The notes under the pieces were generated by a model, which saw only the letters and a program-made list of their open reading frames with translations, was not told the origin of the DNA and made no database searches. A program made the translations under genes and the position numbers. A stretch of DNA of 7,056 nt, taken from the NCBI GenBank assembly GCA_017550775.1, contig JAFZOA010000362.1, positions 1 through 7,056 of the forward strand, given 5' to 3'. How positions within the stretch are numbered: position 1 is the stretch's first letter; the number at the start of each line of letters is the position of its first letter. Below, piece after piece: positions 5,151 through 7,056 of the stretch. The DNA comes from Ruminiclostridium sp. Lineage in GTDB: Bacteria > Bacillota_A > Clostridia > Oscillospirales > Ruminococcaceae.

Positions 5151-6767
5151 ATGTCTGACGAAATAGCGTCTGCCACGCTTACAACAAGTCAAAAAGCTGT
5201 TGAAACTGCATTGGAGCTGATAAAAATACTTGCTCCGATGATGGAAAAACTTCTTTCAGAAATATACCATAAGTCTGTTGACGGTATAAATTATGCAGGA
5301 AGTAAGGTTTCAAGTATAAAAGCAACAGGTACTATTTCAAGTAAAGGACTTATGGTAGAAGCGCAAAAAGCTAATTCTCCCATATCCGTTACAAGTAATA
5401 TTCTCGCCCGCGATGCTGAACTTTTCGCGCAAAGAGCGAAAGAATACAAGATACCTATTGTTATTGTCGGTAACAATGAGAAGCAGACAATGGAGTTTCT
5501 TGAACGTGACAAGGCAGTTGTAGAGCAGATAAGTAACGAGATCGTGCAGGAGCGTCTTAAAAATGCTCCTCAGTCGGTCAAGTGCTTTTCCCTCGGTGAA
5601 AACAACGTGTCCGCAATAAAAGCTGAATTTGAGAAGAACGGCATAGAGTGCCAATTCCTCGGCGGCAAGGACGGTAAAGTGTCTTGTGTTTATCCGGCTG
5701 AAAATGCAGAACAGGTCGAGATTATAAAAGAGGAATACAAGAAAATCTATGAAGAAGTAAAAAACAGCTTTCAAATCGAGCAGAGAGCGCCTGAAACCGA
5801 ACATCAGACTGAACTGAAACAACAGATAGATGAATTGGTGGAGGAACGCAACATCAGTTTATCGGAGGCTGTAAGCGACGAGGAAAAGGAAGAATTGCAG
5901 GCTTACTATTCACAGGAAATATCAAAATTGCAGAAGGAATTTGACGATGAAACACGACAGAACTTTGAGCAGTCAAATACTAAAATCGTAACTATAACCG
6001 ATACTGAAACCGATAAAACGCTTTCTTTCAATCTTACTGATAACATCACGAAAGATAAGCTGACCGAAAAACTTCGTGATGAATTTGGTTATTCAGTTTC
6101 AAAAGCTGAAATAGCCGCTAACAAGTTCTGTTATGATCTGTCGCTCGATAAAGAAAAGTTTTTCGCAAAGCCTACGCAATATGACAACCTCAATGCCTTG
6201 AAAACAAATATCCGTTATGAAAGTGATGATATTACCATACGCGATATGCGTTTTGACGCAGTGAACTTTAAGGACGGTAGTGATACGCACATTATCATAA
6301 AGAACGGTGACAATGCGATAGCCCTGACCCCTGCAAAAATGCCCGCCGATGAGATGAAAAAGCTGTGTATCAACGAGCTGCAAATGTCGGAATACCAGGC
6401 AGAAAGAGCGACAGCGAAAGCCGTGAAGATCGAAAGTCAAGTCCGTTCGCAGTTGGAAGAACGAGCCGTAGCGAAAGACGGTATATCAAAGGAAATGCAC
6501 ATTGAGCGAAAATCAGATCAGTCGTTCATCGTTAGTATAGGCGATATGTCAAAGTCATATAACTTCGGCACTATCAATGTTGAGAACAAGATCGCGCGTG
6601 ACTTTGATATTCCTCTTGAAAATGCCAAAAACGCCGTAAATAAGGCGCATAATCAGAGTGTTCTTCAGAACAAGATCAACAACACGCTTAAAAAGAAGAA
6701 AAAGCCTGTTATCCACGAAACAGATAAACCGAAAATCAAGGTTGGTAAGGGGTTGAAGAAGCATTGA
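5151..6767 (+). CDS. PcfB-like (DUF3801) conjugation protein with long C-terminal extension
   Basis: 538 residues. The N-terminal part (about 10-215) resembles the PcfB/DUF3801 family: a helical start (AVETALELIKILAPMMEKLL, 16-35), then ISSKGLMVEAQ (62-72) and ARDAELFAQRAKEYKIPIVIV (within 86-106), followed by a second alpha/beta part (143-205). In pCF10-like systems PcfB links the relaxosome to the coupling protein PcfC; the next gene starts like a coupling protein, supporting this. Residues 218-275 are Glu/Lys/Gln-rich and helical, possibly coiled coil. Residues 277-508 contain three similar units (see repeat entry). The last 27 residues are Lys-rich (KKKKKP, KPKIKVGKGLKK), which could bind DNA. 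The protein is far longer than compact PcfB proteins. The ATG at 5151 has a near-perfect AAGGAGGT (5135-5142). Cytoplasmic: no membrane segment or signal peptide. Function is inferred from family and context. Confidence 0.78.
   Translation: MSDEIASATLTTSQKAVETALELIKILAPMMEKLLSEIYHKSVDGINYAGSKVSSIKATGTISSKGLMVEAQKANSPISVTSNILARDAELFAQRAKEYKIPIVIVGNNEKQTMEFLERDKAVVEQISNEIVQERLKNAPQSVKCFSLGENNVSAIKAEFEKNGIECQFLGGKDGKVSCVYPAENAEQVEIIKEEYKKIYEEVKNSFQIEQRAPETEHQTELKQQIDELVEERNISLSEAVSDEEKEELQAYYSQEISKLQKEFDDETRQNFEQSNTKIVTITDTETDKTLSFNLTDNITKDKLTEKLRDEFGYSVSKAEIAANKFCYDLSLDKEKFFAKPTQYDNLNALKTNIRYESDDITIRDMRFDAVNFKDGSDTHIIIKNGDNAIALTPAKMPADEMKKLCINELQMSEYQAERATAKAVKIESQVRSQLEERAVAKDGISKEMHIERKSDQSFIVSIGDMSKSYNFGTINVENKIARDFDIPLENAKNAVNKAHNQSVLQNKINNTLKKKKKPVIHETDKPKIKVGKGLKKH
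5979..6674 (+). repeat. Three related protein units in the C-terminus of the PcfB-like gene
   Basis: Residues 277-332, 378-431 and 456-508 align by eye: each starts with a short strand (TKIVTITD / THIIIKNG / SFIVSIGD), has a second strand, then two helices with the pattern L-x-x-x-F/L ... A-x-x-A-x-x-K-A. The units differ widely at DNA level, so they are old duplications, not recent copies. Divergence makes the exact boundaries uncertain. Confidence 0.5.
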
Positions 6768-7056
6768 AAAAGAAAAAAGCAGACCCGTTAATGATAGCGA
6801 TATACGCTATGTTAGTTATCGTGGCTCTGTATATGGCTGCGGCTCTCGGCACAGCTATGGACTTGTCCGTGGACGATAACGGGAAACTTAATTTCAATGT
6901 GTTTATGCCTAATATCGAGGCGGCATTAAGCTCCCCCGATATAGTTTTTGCGCATTTGCGGGATAAATCGGGATACAGCGGCAAGATCACTCTGCTTGTC
7001 GGTGTCGGTATCGGGATCTACGCTCTTATGGTAAACACATCGAAAAAACGGTTACA
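6764..7056 (+). CDS. VirD4/TraG-type (PcfC-like) coupling protein, N-terminus (3' partial)
   Basis: 97 residues are visible before the window ends. A TTG start at 6764 overlaps the preceding stop as TTGA; an AAGGGG sequence lies 11 bases upstream. The alternative ATG at 6791 would remove the Lys-rich head and has no ribosome binding site. The N-terminus is KKKKADP, then a hydrophobic segment (about 9-30, IAIYAMLVIVALYMAAALG), a roughly 43-residue outside loop and a second hydrophobic segment (about 74-91, LLVGVGIGIYALMV) followed by KKR. Two membrane helices with a short extracytoplasmic loop are the usual start of VirD4-type coupling proteins, which use a cytoplasmic P-loop ATPase to pump relaxase-DNA into the type IV channel. 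No ATPase motif is in the window; identification rests on topology and its position after a PcfB-like gene. Confidence 0.7.
   Translation, partial: MKKKKADPLMIAIYAMLVIVALYMAAALGTAMDLSVDDNGKLNFNVFMPNIEAALSSPDIVFAHLRDKSGYSGKITLLVGVGIGIYALMVNTSKKRL

Noticed and set aside
5337..5822. 161-codon open frame on the minus strand inside the PcfB-like gene
   Set aside because: Phe/Leu-rich shadow of the coding strand; no recognisable motif and no independent context.

Overview
The window looks like the maintenance-to-transfer junction of an integrative and conjugative element (or conjugative plasmid) from a low-to-mid GC Firmicute, most likely a gut Clostridia/Ruminococcaceae-type host. This rests on gene order (parA, parB, a RepA_N/DUF6017-like initiator, then a PcfB/DUF3801-like protein and a coupling-protein N-terminus), strong AGGAGG-type ribosome binding sites, TTG starts and tight gene overlaps. 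All nine genes are on the + strand. The host assignment is inference from family resemblance, not from a search.

Layout. 2-460 is the C-terminal part of a ParA ATPase, cut by the window edge. 465-1457 is ParB. A Rho-independent terminator (about 1487-1518) separates them from the helix-turn-helix replication initiator (1553-2488). This initiator carries a 15-bp tandem repeat, an A-rich tract and small inverted repeats in its middle, a plausible internal origin. A radical SAM enzyme (2485-3399) overlaps it by ATGA. Next come a 183-residue protein of unknown function (3471-4022) whose C-terminus resembles the initiator's DNA-binding domain, a small hairpin and a second terminator (4033-4101), a PAPS-reductase-like ATP pyrophosphatase (4118-4927, TTG start), a 70-residue protein overlapping it (4911-5123), a long PcfB-like protein with a three-unit C-terminal repeat (5151-6767), and the start of a VirD4/PcfC-like coupling protein (6764 to the window end).

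How they fit together. ParA/ParB and the initiator would replicate and segregate the excised circle. The PcfB-like protein would help dock the relaxosome on the coupling protein, the ATPase that feeds DNA into the type IV secretion channel. Between these two modules sits a block with redox/sulfur-type enzymes (radical SAM, PAPS-reductase-like) and two uncharacterised proteins. This is the least explained part of the window: its substrates cannot be read from the sequence, but nucleic-acid or nucleotide modification is a reasonable hypothesis. No relaxase, integrase, oriT, tRNA, rRNA or CRISPR array was seen. No gene-free stretch exceeds 100 bases.
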